From Promerops cafer (Eukaryota; Chordata; Aves; Passeriformes; Nectariniidae), in the NCBI GenBank assembly GCA_013398275.1, contig VZSE01011438.1:186001-250000 (forward strand): a stretch of DNA of 64,000 bases, given 5' to 3'. This document shows, piece by piece, positions 34,085-46,362 of this stretch (positions are counted from its first letter, which is position 1; every line of letters starts with the position of its first letter). Under the pieces are notes generated by a model. That model was not told the DNA's origin and did not search any database. It saw only the letters and a program-made list of their open reading frames with translations. Made by a program: the position numbers and the translations under genes.

Positions 34085-34460
34085 GAAGAGGCAGCTGTGA
34101 CTGTTTAACCTGGAGAAGAGAAGGCTTCCTATTGATGTGTATAAATACCTGAAGGAAGAGTGCTAAAAAGGATTTAACCAGGCTCTTTTCAATGGTGCCC
34201 AGTGTCAGACCCAGGGACAATGGGCACAAACTGAAACACAGGAGGTTCTCTCTGAACATAAGAATTCATGGTCCTTACTGTGAGGGTGACCGAGCACTGG
34301 CACAAGATGCCCAGGCAGGCTGTGGAGTCTCCATCCTTGGAGATATTCAAAAGTTGATTGGACATTTGCCATTCTGGGCAACCAGATCTTGGGGGACCTG
34401 TTTGAGCTGTGGAGTTGAACCACATGATAGTCAAAGGCCCCTTCCAACATCAGTAATTGT
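34085..34460 (+). mobile_element. CR1 LINE 3' end (sense)
   Basis: Sense CR1 tail: CTGGAGAAGAGAAGGCTTCC, TGTGTATAAATACCTGA, CAATGGGCACAAACTGAAAC, ACAGGAGGTTCTCTCTGAAC, GTGAGGGTGACCGAGCACTG, CTCCATCCTTGGAGATATTC and AAAGGCCCCTTCCAACATC, ending in a decayed tail (AGTAATTGTG). It is directly followed by purine-only DNA and the GGAGAA array, as if the array grew from the element's tail. Confidence 0.93.
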
Positions 34461-34462
34461 GC

Positions 34463-34735
<273 letters not shown>

Positions 34736-35824
34736 GCGAGTTTGCAGAGACACAATCAAGGGCAAATGCTCAGTTGCTCTAAATCAATCAGAGGAACTTG
34801 TCTAATAGTACCTATTTATTTTCTCTTCAGCAAACACATTCCCTATCACATCATGTGGGAGCTCCCACGCAGTTCCACATTTCTCCTCTTCTGATCAAGG
34901 ATGTATCTCTCTTTGCTTATACAAGGCACTGACTGTCTTCAAGATACTAAGCAACCAAAGAGAAAACAAATAATTAAATGGGTCTGCTGAAATAAAAAAA
35001 AGAAATATTACATTTAGGAGCATCTGACCCTCCATCTCCTAGAAGTTAGAACACACAAACCAATAAAAACTCAGACTAGTGCCTAGACCAGCTGATCTCT
35101 GTTCCCCATGTTCTCTCAGAAATTAAAGTGTACCTCCTGCAAACTAGACATTCATCACCTACCATTTAAAACCCTGTTACTTTATTCTGATTTATACTTG
35201 ATCAATAAAATAAAAAGTACATGAACAATGAAAAAACACGTCTATTAATTTCCTATTAACCCATAGCTGTAAAAAGGTACATCAAACTGCAGCCTATTCC
35301 TAATGAACAAAGCATTGGGAATACAAGAGAAATATAGCAGAACAGCTGATCATTAAACCATGATGATTACAAACTATTAATGCCATAATGACCCATCTTC
35401 CTTGGCATTAAAGAGTGATACATATGTTAATTCATCTATCCAAAGATATTATACTTAAAAGCTATGAATGGTCAAGTTATTCATACACGTAGAAGCATTA
35501 CTGGTTTGGGTGGATTTTTGAGCTATGAAATTAAAACATTTTCAATCTGTTGGTTCATATTTGTTGCCTCCAACCTTCTTAATAGAGATTTTTGGCCAAG
35601 CATTGTTCTATTTATTTTCAAAAATATTTTAGAATACAGGGAAAATTCCAATGAACTAGAGTAAAATTCTTATGACCCAATATTTTAAAAGAAAAATGTG
35701 AGTAACAGTAATTGCAGCACTAAACTTTTGTCTGACATCTAGCCTGGGGGGAAAAAAAATAGCCTGAACAATATGTGAATTGATTTGTGAATTTAAATGG
35801 CAATATTTAAATCAGAGTTCCATC
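34736..35824. other. unique AT-rich sequence
   Basis: No gene or repeat family recognised. Confidence 0.5.
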
Positions 35825-36035
35825 TCAGAAACATAGTATAATCTGAGTTGGAAGGGATCCACAAGGGTCATCAAGTCCAGTCCCTGCACAGGACAGCCCC
35901 AAGAGTCACACCATGTGCCTGAGAGAGTTGTCCAAACTCTCCTTGAACTCTGCCAGGCTTGGTGCAGTGACCACTTCCCTGGGGAGCCTGTTCCAGTGCC
36001 CAACCACCCTCTTGGGGAAGAACCTTTTTCTAAGT
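35825..36035 (-). mobile_element. CR1 LINE 3' end (antisense)
   Basis: TCTGAGTTGGAAGGGATCCA, TCATCAAGTCCAGTCCCTGC, CACACCATGTGCCTGAGAGA, AGGCTTGGTGCAGTGACCAC and GCCTGTTCCAGTGCCCAACC, ending near GGGGAAGAACCTTTTTCTAA. About 210 bases, 5'-truncated. Confidence 0.94.
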
Positions 36036-37663
36036 GTGATAATAGATCTTTTAAAAGTGTATAGTGTATTTTTTTCTTAAGACAGCAGGCTTGGATGAAA
36101 AACAATAATGTCAAAACAGTACAAATCACTATGGTATTTGACTTTACACCAGAAACAACTTGTACAAGAACTAGAAGGATATGAAACGAATATGTAGATG
36201 TTGAACTTTTTACAACCCGTTGACTGATAGTTTTTGACATGAAATTGCAAACAGAGCGTATATTTAGTTGGGTTTCTAAGCAGAAAATACTAAAAGAGAG
36301 GTTGCTGAGACACACAAAACTGTGCTTTTATCAACTGTCAAGCTATTTATGAGAGAATAAAGAATAATGTATTGGGCCCTTTCCTCTTGGAAATTAGCGA
36401 CTTTGGAAAAAATCATGACTTTTGAGTGTAACATAGTCAGAAATGATAATATGACTGTTGGATACATAAATTTGAGGATTTTTGAGTGCTTGAACAGAAA
36501 ATACACAGGCTCTCGATTTGATGAAGTATCACAGCTGTAGGATTGCTCCTTCTAGTTCAGGTCTCTACTCATCCATTTCAGGATGGTTATCAAAATATTA
36601 GAAAGGATAACTTACACTGCCCACCAGTTATCACATACACAACTGAAAAGGGACTTAAAGATTCTTTCTTTCTAGAAAGATCTAACCTAGGCTAAAAAGT
36701 TCAGACAAGAAATAAGTCATGAACTGTCAACAGGCAAGGTACTTAACCATCAGAACAACTTATCAACAGCTATGATCAATTTTCTATCCCTGGAAAATTT
36801 TAAATAAATATTGAATGTTTTTCTGAAAGCTCCATCGCAATTCAAGGAGAGTTAATGGTCTTGAAAAAGGAGTCACTTAAAGCATGTTCTATGGCTTGGT
36901 TTATGCATTTTACACTGGATAATTACTATAGTTTCTTTTGGCTCTAAAAGCTGCTACAGTAGGAAAAGAGCAAGATATTCAAGAGTTGCAACTAGGGTTT
37001 GAGGACTAGAATTTAGAATTTTCCTAATTACTTTAGTGGATGACTTGGGTGTCCATGATGAGACAGTGACTTGTGAATTCTGTCATAGTTACTGTTTCCA
37101 GTATGTTTAGATAGGAAGATCTATCACTGTTCAAGCTTATTTTACATTAGTAACCTGATGCTGAATTTTTTTGAAGGCTGGAAACTAGAATCCTTAGTTT
37201 CACAAAGAATCTTGACTATAATGTGAAGTCACGGTCCTTCAGATTCTTTTGAAAGTTCTGAAAATGGTCGAGGGAAAGCTTAACCATCTGTTCAAGCTTT
37301 CTCTGTTACAGATATTGACATTTGCTAAAGGCAGCTCTGATTTTCCAAAACAGCTCCCTGCTGTCCAGACATTACCCCTCCAAGCCAACTAAACCTTGTG
37401 AAAGCTGGTTGCTTAACTCATCCTTGCCATATAATTTGGATCTTCTTCCTAAGTAGCCACTTCTGGTTTCCACAAATATCCTCTGAGACCATGAGGAAAA
37501 GGTAATTGTATTCTCTGCTACAAATACCCAGCTGTTTATCCAAACTCATTTCACACAGTTTCTACCTGCTTATCTTTACTATTGGAATGGTAAGGTCTTA
37601 GCTGTAAAGACAAATTAATCAATCAACCAATGCAGGATATCTTACTATGAGGACCCTGATTTA
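36036..37663. other. unique AT-rich sequence
   Basis: No gene or repeat family recognised. Confidence 0.5.
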
Positions 37664-38303
37664 ATTCATAGACTCTCAACATTGTTTAAGTTGGAGGGGA
37701 CATTAAAGATAATTTCATTCCAAGCCCTCTACCATGGGCAGGGACACCTTTCACTAGACCAGGCTGCTTTAAGCCTCATCCAGCCTGACCTTGAACCCTT
37801 CCAGGGATGGGGCATCCACATCTTTGGGCTGCCTGTGCCAGGGCCTCGCCACCCTCACAGGGAAGAATTTCTTCCTTATATCCAGTCTAAATCTATCCTC
37901 TTTCAGTTTAAAAACATTCTCTCTTGTCCTGTCATTACATTCCCTTGCCAAAAGTTTCTCCAGAAATCTTGTAGGCCGCCTTTAAGTACTGGCAGGCTGC
38001 AAAAAGGTCTCCCTGGAGCCTTATTTTCTCCAGACTGAATAACCCCAGCTCTCTCAGCCTGTCTTTGCAGGAGAAGTTCTACAGCCCTCTGATAATCTCA
38101 TGGCCTCCTCTGGACTCCCTCCAGCAGGTCAGTGTCGTTCCTATGCTGAGGACCCAGGTGGAGTCTCACCAGAACAGAATATTGGGGGAGAATCACTTTC
38201 CACAACCTGCTGGTCACCCTTCTTTGGCTGCAGCCCATGATTCAGTTGGTTTTCTGGGCTGCAAGTGCACACTGTTGTTTTGTTGCATTGTCAAGCATCA
38301 GTA
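37664..38303 (-). mobile_element. CR1 LINE 3' end (antisense), longest uninterrupted copy here
   Basis: About 640 bases of antisense CR1 in the standard order: CCATGGGCAGGGACACCTTT, CACTAGACCAGGCTGCTTTA, TTCCAGGGATGGGGCATCCA, CACAGGGAAGAATTTCTTCC, GTAGGCCGCCTTTAAGTACT, AACCCCAGCTCTCTCAGCC, CCTCTGGACTCCCTCCAGCA, AGGTGGAGTCTCACCAGAAC, AACCTGCTGGTCACCCTTCT and TTTTCTGGGCTGCAAGTGCA. It reaches into the end of ORF2 on the minus strand but carries no usable coding sequence. Confidence 0.96.
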
Positions 38304-41300
38304 ACTTAACAAAGATCTTGGGAAGTTCATAGAACTCACGCTGTGAGAAATAATGCAGAGCATATTAACATATCTTTTTTCCCTCTTATATACATTTAAA
38401 TCAAATAAATCCACTATAAAGCCTAATTTTGACTCTGTCAGAGATCTTTTACTATGTTATTATGATCACATGTAGAAGCATGAAATCAGTGATGTAAATC
38501 TATCCATAACACGTGTTAGTTAATGGTTTTCTAAGTGCATTGAAAACTCAATCTGCTTCCAGAGGCTTACAGTGCCTCAACATTTAAATCTATATCAAAG
38601 CGTCCTTCCCACAAGCAGTTTCATGATGATCAGTTTAGTCAAACTTTGCTGTACATCTCATCTACAGTGCTTAACGTATCCTAAAAAGCCAAGAATATGA
38701 CAAACAGGAATTACTAAATATCACCAGCCTAGGTGCAAAAAAAGCTTCATAGAGATTAATAAAACTAGAAGGGTAATAACGCAAAACCTTTCAACTCATG
38801 GGAAAATAATAATCCCTTTTATAACATTTCTGATATTTAGGGTTATTGAGGCTGGAATTACTTTGTCTTAGTTATTAATTTCCGAGCCTTCATGATTATT
38901 GTTCTTTAAACATTGCAGAGTCATACTGTGCTTTGCTGCAGACTCTAAACCAACAAGCAGCTGAAAGGCCACTGGAGTCCCAAAACCACAACATTCCATG
39001 TGAGGATTTTCCATCTTCAACTGACACATGAAACTTCTTTTTAGGCCTCCTTTCTTTATCAAAAGAAAAATTACATCCCACCTACCTCCTTCCCTCCCTC
39101 CCTCTAGCTTGCTATTCAGTGGTTAACAGCAGTCTTTGTAGACAATTATTTCTTCCTTTACATTAATCAGTAGGAGCAGAGTGACTCACTCCACCAACAA
39201 ACATGAAAGTCCTGCTAGGTCATCTGCCCTTCCCTCCACTGGAGCAGAAGGTATAAGCCTATGCTTAATTGGCTCAATTCTTGATGCTGAAATATCTCCA
39301 TCCCCTCTTTTTTCAGCCTAATAGGCAAGTTATCAGAGAATTTTCTCCTTAACTAGTGATTTAGAAGCTCTCATTTTTACTTCTAGAATTGGATAAATGA
39401 GCATTTCAGAGAATCATAATTTCAAGTAGATGAAAACGACACAGATGAAAGACCCTTCTATATTGCCAGGGTATTCTCAAAGATAATTTTGGTCTGTCTT
39501 TTTAGCATAATAAGAGTCAGGCTCAGAAATCTAAAATTGTCGTGATGTCCATTAGGACCTGGTACTCACAAAGCCAGAGGCCCCAGCCTGGCACGTACTG
39601 GGACCAGGATGTCCATTTGGAGCAGGGAGCTGCACCAACATCCTACACACACAGAGACATGGAGAACATGGCACAGAGAATAAAAGCTGCAGAATAGCAT
39701 CCAACACTTTTTCTTGTACAGAAAGCAAGAGTTTGCCATCTCCAAGGCAAGAATGCATGAAATTCCAGCTGTGTTGCACTCTGCGCATCAGTTCTTCCCA
39801 CTGCCCTTCAAACTTGAGAAAAAGGAGATTTTTGTTTGTTCTCCTTCAAGAGCTATTCTCTTGATTAAGCAGCTCCTTCACCTCCCCAGAATGAGGCTGC
39901 AGTTGGACAGCAGGTCAGGGGAGATTGATTTCACATGAAGCCTGTGACGGGGAGATCCTTGGACGTAAGGGGCATAGAAAGAGTGTAATAATTATTATGG
40001 TCTTTTCAGTGGTCACTACACATATAGAAGAGAGGAAGCTGTGGTATATCTAATGTGGTAGAAAGAAAACTGAAGCCATTAGAGATATCTTAATTTCTGC
40101 TTAGTATTTAGCAGAAGAGTCTTACCACGCTTCAGCCTCTCAGTCGGGAGAAATTACAATGCCCTATGAATAATAGATGAAGTGCTATTTTGATGATGTA
40201 AATTAGTATTAATGCAGAAGATTATTTTAATAGTGTGCATAAATGGAATTTTCAGTGCTGAAAGGAACCCTAATTAAATCTGATTCTTTCAACCATTCGC
40301 TGCTACGCCACTCAGCATTTTGGCAGGGGGGAGGCTGTTTGTTTTCTCTAACGCTTATTTCTGTCTCCTCTTTAAATCATTTATTGTTATATTTAGTCAC
40401 TACAATCAGAAAGTAAAATAAAACCCTAATGATGAAGTCAAACAAGAAGCCTTTAATAATGCAGAGCACGCCGTACCAGAAGGAAAACATGCCAGTACCT
40501 AGGGAGAGTCATACTGGGGACAGGCAAGCTTTAATGCTAGGAAGCTGTAAATCTACTTTCCATCCCTCTTGCTTGTTTGTAAGAAAACTTGGAATTTCAT
40601 CAGCACAGAACAGCCAAGAGCTGTTCCTGCAGAAAGCCCAAGGGATTTTGCTGCCTTGACCTTGGCTTTGCCCATTGCACACAACATGTACAATGTGTAC
40701 TGCTCAGTGATACACATTCACCATTACCACATAATTGGACCACTGCATTACATCTGGCCTGGGAAAAACAGGCACTCACATCACATCTTTCAAAGGTTTT
40801 TTGTCCCACAGGAATTTCCCATTCAGCAGGCATCTACCCAAAGCCCTGCTCACATAAGACTGACTTCCCTATTTGGACTGACCTTCTGCAAGTTCAAGTG
40901 CTTCTAAATAATGTTTTCTAATCCATGTACAGGAAAATAATTATATCAATGACATTACTGTACAACCTGTCACGTGCTGTGCTAGTCTTTTGAGCAATAT
41001 TTATGACCATGTATTGTGCTATAAAGCATAACGAACAATGACAAAATATCAATGGCATATTCATCTGAAGAATCATTATTTATATGTTTTATGACAGGGC
41101 TGTTCCATAATTTATTGTAAAGCTGTTTGGTGCTGTAAATACATTGTGCAATAGTTTCTAATATATGTTCACAATACGTTATTGCAGCACTGAGATTAAA
41201 ATCAGGTATTTATTACTGAGGCATTTTTAATCTGGTACATATCATAAAGGTGAAGCCAGGAATGACTCACCAGCTTGGTAGAAATTTGACTTAATGAAAT

Positions 41301-44300
41301 ACTTACATGAGAACAATAGTTGCTATCAAACTGGAAGGCCATTGACAACAGACTGCAGAGCTTCTGCATTCAGGACACCAGATGAGGCTTATTTCAAGTT
41401 CATTTCATTTGCTTTTGTTCTGGTGATGTTCATACAGATATAAATGCCTGTTTACAGATAAAAAAAAGTTTTTTGAATCACTCCTCTGGATAAAGAAAGC
41501 CTTGAGGAGTTAAAGTTTTTGTTGTTCTCCTGCAACCTTCAATAACATCTCTCTCAGGGATAGAGGTTATCACTCCTGCACGTCCAGGCTTTCCTCCTCC
41601 ATAGATGCCACTGGCTCCTCAAACCTGCCAGCAGATCAGATGGCATCACTGCACTTCAACCAAGTTCTGAAGAATTGAGAGAACTACACACACAGGGCAT
41701 GGAAAAAGGAAAAGAGGGGGAAAACCCACTGTGATCAAGGCAGAGGAATTTGTGCTGCACACATCTATCCTCCAATCAAGTCATACCTGTTTCTCCTCCT
41801 GAATCACATTTTTCTAGTAAAGAGAACATAATTTTGAAGTGTGCAGTCACCACTTCTGTCTCCTCCAGATCCATCCCACCTTTTCAAGGACGCTCACAAA
41901 ATGTGCCCCCCAACATCTTGATGGGCAGCTCAGCTTGCTCTGGGAAGGCAGCACTGCTCACTTGACTGACTCTTCACAGCACAAAATTTTGGGGGTTCCC
42001 CCACCACCCCCTTGATGACATCTAACCATAGAACTAGACTAGGAGAATAAGCAAATTAATTGACCAAGTGACACTTGGGTCAGACTTGGGTGTAAATACA
42101 GCATAAAGTGTATTGCAGAAAAAAGGTTCCCTGAGCAAACCAGTTAAATTCACAAACCCCAGTGGGCTTGGGGAAATGACAGTTTAGGTCCATCACCAAT
42201 AAATCTGTTTCAACACTAATATCTGTGGTCACATTTAATTTTCTTCTATGACTTGTGTTGTGTGACTGGGTTGTGCTTCCTCTGTGCTATTCTTCAAGGG
42301 CCAGCACCAGGGTGAGATTTTCCAGCAAGACATGCACCTTGCACAAAAATGGGAGGTTAAAATAATGTGTGGCTAATAATTAACTCATCTTCTCATAATT
42401 TTAAATTCCTCATAACACTATATTAAAAAATACAGTGCAGTCATAGACCTAAAAGGTATATCATTGCCATCAGTGTCATAAAAATTGCTCTCAGAGAAGC
42501 AATAATGAGAACTCCAGGATTGCATATTCTCAGCCAACTTTCAGGGTTTGTAATGTGTCACTGCTACTTGTCTGCAGTCATTAAGGAGGTCATCTGACAA
42601 GACAGACCTGAACTTGGACTTCAATATTTTCATCATGGAAATTTAAGCTTCACTCAGATGTGTTGACCTGAAAGAGGCACTTAATCAAAAGGGATCTTTA
42701 CTCAGAAAGAGAAAGCTGAGGTTTTTCCAGTAATGGCTAAAAATATGGTTGTCGTGGCTGTGCATTTAATTGCACATCTGTTTGCAAGGTTATGATTTCC
42801 ATTCCAGTTCACTGACATTTATTTTCAAGACACTTTCAATCTGATTAGAAATTCTGCATATAAGTCTAGCAGCCACAAAAGTAGGAAAGAGGCGCGTTGT
42901 AGCTGAAGATAAAAAATGACATCTTAAAATGCTCCTTAACATTTTCCAAATACTCCGAGCACATCATCTTAGGAAAGTTTGTTGCTTCTTTGACTTTCTT
43001 TTGAAATGTAGAGAATTTTCTTTTTTTTTTAAACTAGGCTAAGTTTGAGCTTCATTTCTAAAGCAGTTGCAAGATGAGATAATTTGTGTCTTACTTTCAC
43101 CTTGAATTTCAAGATTAAGGTCTTTACGTTTGAATGTAAGCTCAAAAACTAAAGCCAAAAACCAGACACATGTGGAGGACCACTGAGTCCTTCGTGCTGC
43201 TCACCTCTCTCATCCAAGTAGTGGCATATTTTTAGAAGAGATTTTGCAATCTTTTCAGTGTTTTTTGTTGCAGTATTGTGTAGAGAAGGTGGGCAGCTGT
43301 AACGTGCACTATTAAAAGATAATTTTGAAAATGTAAGTAATGGAATCTGACAGGGATGAAATTTTCTGTCCTTAGGATGGTCTATGGTACCAAAGGAGTG
43401 TTAACCTTAGCAGGGAATTAGGGGCCCTGGGAAGATAACTCTTTCCAGTGCAGTATCCTCATCACTCAGGCAAGGGAAAACCACCTGCTACTGCTATTGA
43501 AACAAGTTGAGGAAAGAGCATTTTCATGTCTTCCATCTACCTTGTGAATAGCAAGAAAATGTTTCCTTGCAGTGGTTTCTTTTGTTAGTTTTAACCCATT
43601 TCCATGGACACCATTCAGGTGAGTTCTGGGCTGTGTTGACAGCAGCTGCTGACTTGTCCAAGAGGAAGACAGTAAGCATAGGCCCTCCAACTTTTTTCAA
43701 TTTCTCCTCAAATTTTCCTCTTACAGCTTCAATTTACATTGCTGTCATAGTCCTAGAAATCTCAATGCTGTGCATAAAAGTCAGAATATATATTTATAGT
43801 TTTCAGACAATAAGTTTGCTGTTGCAAGGTGAACCTCTTCTACCAACTCAACATCTTCCTTACATTTCTTTTTAGAGAAGATTTCTGATGAAAGATGTTG
43901 CAGCTTCAGGTTAGATTCATAAACATGAGTAGGACCAACATCAGCCTCAGATCTGAGGGTATAGCAGTTCTTCACATTGGCTGGCCTTCTGGCAAAAGAG
44001 CCTTCCTCTCAACACATTTTGGTCTTCCAAACAGCTCAGAATGATGCCACCTGCTTCCTTTTACTCATCATGCAAAGTGGCAGGGCAGGGGGCACAGATA
44101 TCCAGTTTTTCATCCCCTCATACCTAAATTGGAAATGCTTATTGTATTTTTCCAGATCTCTTTCTTTGGCCTTATTTGTGCACCTTCTGTCAAAAGAACG
44201 CTGAACAAGCCTCTGGAAAGCCATAGGCAGGTATCCTGAAGTCGGCACACTGATGGATACTTCAGAAAATACTTGTCCTTAGCTATCTGCAGTTCTAAAA

Positions 44301-45272
44301 TTCAAATAATGATTGTTACTTACCTTGAGGGCATACTGGGAAGATTAATTCATTAACTGTGTTCAGAAAGCAGAACAGTATCTTTTGGCTCCTAATTTAA
44401 ATTCAGTAGCCAATGTTAAGTTCCTAAATCAATATGTAGAGATGTGAACAAAAATGATTTGTCTTTCAAAGGAGTTTGTGTCCATTCATCTCTCAGCAAG
44501 AACTCTCCTACACTCTCTACTTTTAATTGACTCAGTTGAGAATTGGGAACCAAACCTCTGACCATTATGATCTATATTTGTGTTTGTCAGAGAAAAAATT
44601 CAGCCTAAATAATGTGGCTATTGTAGTCTCCACAGCAGCAGCTATTCATGATTAAAGTGTTATCCTCATCAATTTCATTAAAAGCCTCTGCAATCAGAAG
44701 ATACTTCACTAATGGGAACTTTCTGAGACTGCCTCTACTCTGATTGAATGTCTTTCGTGCATATTTGCAATTGCAAACGTACATACATACATATAAAAAT
44801 TTTAAATGTCCATGCCATACCTTTGCTGAACAATGGAGTAATTTTATCTCCTCATAAAACAGACAGTATGTTGTATTTTCCTTTATTTCCTCCTTATTTC
44901 ATGGATTATCTGACTGTGGTATTTTCATATTACAGGATTGCTAGAGAGGATGTGGACCTGCATGTCAAATGTAGATTTCCCCACTCCTCTTATCCTCTCC
45001 TTTCTGTTTACATGTCAACTTCATTCCTTTCAACTTCCCCTGAAATACCTGATGCTTTCAGGTGATGTCATTGGTTTCAGCATGAAGACTAAATTGTTAA
45101 ATATAATATCATTCTTATTCCTTCAGGGTTCCTGCCAGTTGCCTAGAGAGATGATGAAAGAACTCTTTCCTTCTTAGGTATTATTTGTCCCTTGGGATGT
45201 TTTAGAGGAAGATTTTGCCTCTCTCTGAATCACTCCAGATTGCTACAGACAGACATATGTGATAAGTGATCT
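38304..45272. other. long unique stretch, part resembling conserved non-coding DNA
   Basis: Seven kilobases with no recognised gene or repeat family. The sections 40170-40400 and 40920-41230 are AT-rich, with TAATTA-, AATTTATTG- and CACGTG-type words, and look less degraded than neutral DNA. This is an impression and was not verified. A T run lies near 43020-43030. Confidence 0.45.
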
Positions 45273-45550
45273 CAGAATCGCAGAATCAATTAGGTTGGAA
45301 AAGATCTCCAAGATCAACAGGTCCAAACTTTGACTGAACACCAGAGTGGCACTAGACCATGGCACTGAGTGCCACATCCAGTGATGGAAACTCCACCACC
45401 TCTCTGAGCAGCCCATTCAAATGTTTGACAACCCTTTCTAGGAAGGAATTCCTCCTGATGTCCCACCTGAACTTCCCCAGGCACAGCTTGAGGCCATTTC
45501 CTCTGGTCCTGTCACTGGTTGCCAGGGAGAAGAGACCAACCCTGCCTAGC
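45273..45550 (-). mobile_element. CR1 LINE (antisense), 3' half, split by an LTR
   Basis: CAGAATCGCAGAATCAATTA, then GGCACTAGACCATGGCACTG, AGTGCCACATCCAGTGATGG, CAGCCCATTCAAATGTTTGA, CCTGATGTCCCACCTGAAC and TGTCACTGGTTGCCAGGGAG. The copy breaks off at CCTAGC (45545-45550) and resumes with the same six bases at 46027, on the other side of the LTR. Confidence 0.95.
45545..45550. repeat. target-site duplication, left copy
   Basis: CCTAGC directly precedes the LTR. An identical CCTAGC directly follows it at 46027-46032. A duplication of 6 bp is usual for class II (ERVK/betaretrovirus-like) and alpharetrovirus integrases. Confidence 0.93.
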
Positions 45551-45722
45551 TGTCACGGCAGGCGGGCGGTAGAGTGCGGCGACCTTCCTGGAGAAGCGTC
45601 TTTAGAAACACGTCCCAGTGGCACAGGCACACCTCGCCAGCGCCAGGGTGACTTCAGCTCTCTTAGACTTGAGCAACGCAGAAGAATGGGAAGGAGCCCT
45701 CATTGGAGTTCCATGGAGAGTC

Positions 45723-45728
45723 TTTATT
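45723..45728 (-). promoter_or_regulatory. LTR polyadenylation signal AATAAA
   Basis: TTTATT on the plus strand reads AATAAA on the minus strand, about 60 bases downstream of the TATA box, as expected for the compact R region of an ERVK-like LTR. Confidence 0.8.
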
Positions 45729-45787
45729 GAGTTCTTGCCATGAAGGGGTCCAGGGATGAAGAACCAAGGGTAGGTGAGAGTTCAGGG

Positions 45788-45796
45788 AATATATAC
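45788..45796 (-). promoter_or_regulatory. LTR TATA box
   Basis: The minus strand reads GTATATATT. GC-rich motifs lie upstream on that strand near 45805-45815 and 45846-45852, and a CCAAT-type motif lies at 45828-45834. Transcription would run leftward into flanking CR1 and unique DNA. Confidence 0.75.
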
Positions 45797-46026
45797 AGGA
45801 TAGCAGGGGCGGGACAGAGCATCAGAACCAATGGACTGAGGGCACAGGGGCGGTACAAAGGGAAAGGGCCATTAGGGTACATGAAACAGGGGTTCATCTG
45901 CATATAACAGAAATGCATTCTGGGAAAGGCTTTTTCTCTTACCCTAACCACGGAGAAGTCCTGTTCAGGGATTCTGCCTCCAAGGGAGCATTGTAAATAT
46001 GTTTTGCAGGCTCACTGGTCTTCCCA

Positions 46027-46032
46027 CCTAGC
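46027..46032. repeat. target-site duplication, right copy
   Basis: CCTAGC, identical to 45545-45550. Removing the LTR and one copy restores the uninterrupted CR1 reading CCTAGC-TGCTGTCAGGAGC. Confidence 0.93.
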
Positions 46033-46362
46033 TGCTGTCAGGAGCTGTAGAAAGCATAAAAGGTCTTTCCTTATCATTCTTTTTTCTTGGCTGAGCACTG
46101 CCTCAGCTTCACCTCATGAGACTTATTCTCCAGACCCTTTCCACCAGCTGTATTGCCTTTCTCTGGACATGCTCCAACACCTCAATGTCCTTCCTGAATT
46201 GACAGCCCCAGAACTGGACACAGGATTGGATGTGTGGCCTCCCCAGTGCCCAGCACAGAGGGACAATCACTGCCCTGGTCCTGCTGGCCACACTAGTGCT
46301 GACACAAAAGGCCGGGAGGCCACCAGCCTTCTTGCCCACCCGAGCGCACACTGGCTCATGCT
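46033..46362 (-). mobile_element. CR1 LINE (antisense), 5' half, split by an LTR
   Basis: Continuation of the CR1 at 45273. It reads TGCTGTCAGGAGCTGTAGAA, then CTCATGAGACTTATTCTCCA, CTCTGGACATGCTCCAACAC, CTCAATGTCCTTCCTGAATT, GACAATCACTGCCCTGGTCC and TGCTGGCCACACTAGTGCTG, fading after TGGCTCATGCTCAG. Together the two halves are about 610 bases of one CR1. Confidence 0.94.

Larger units (their letters stand above)
45551..46026 (-). mobile_element. ERVK-like solo LTR (476 bp) nested in CR1
   Basis: On the minus strand the element starts TGGGAAGACC at 46026 and ends GCCGTGACA at 45551, so it has the TG...CA termini of an LTR. A perfect 6-bp duplication, CCTAGC, flanks it. In transcription order, a CCAAT-type motif (45828-45834) and GC-rich GGGGCGG words lie upstream of a TATA box (45788-45796); an AATAAA (45723-45728) follows about 60 bases downstream. 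This gives U3 about 265, R about 55 and U5 about 155 bases. No retroviral coding sequence is present, so it is a solo LTR left by recombination between two LTRs. CpG-rich ends and an intact target duplication suggest a fairly young insertion. Class assignment rests on layout and duplication length, not on a database match. Confidence 0.93.
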
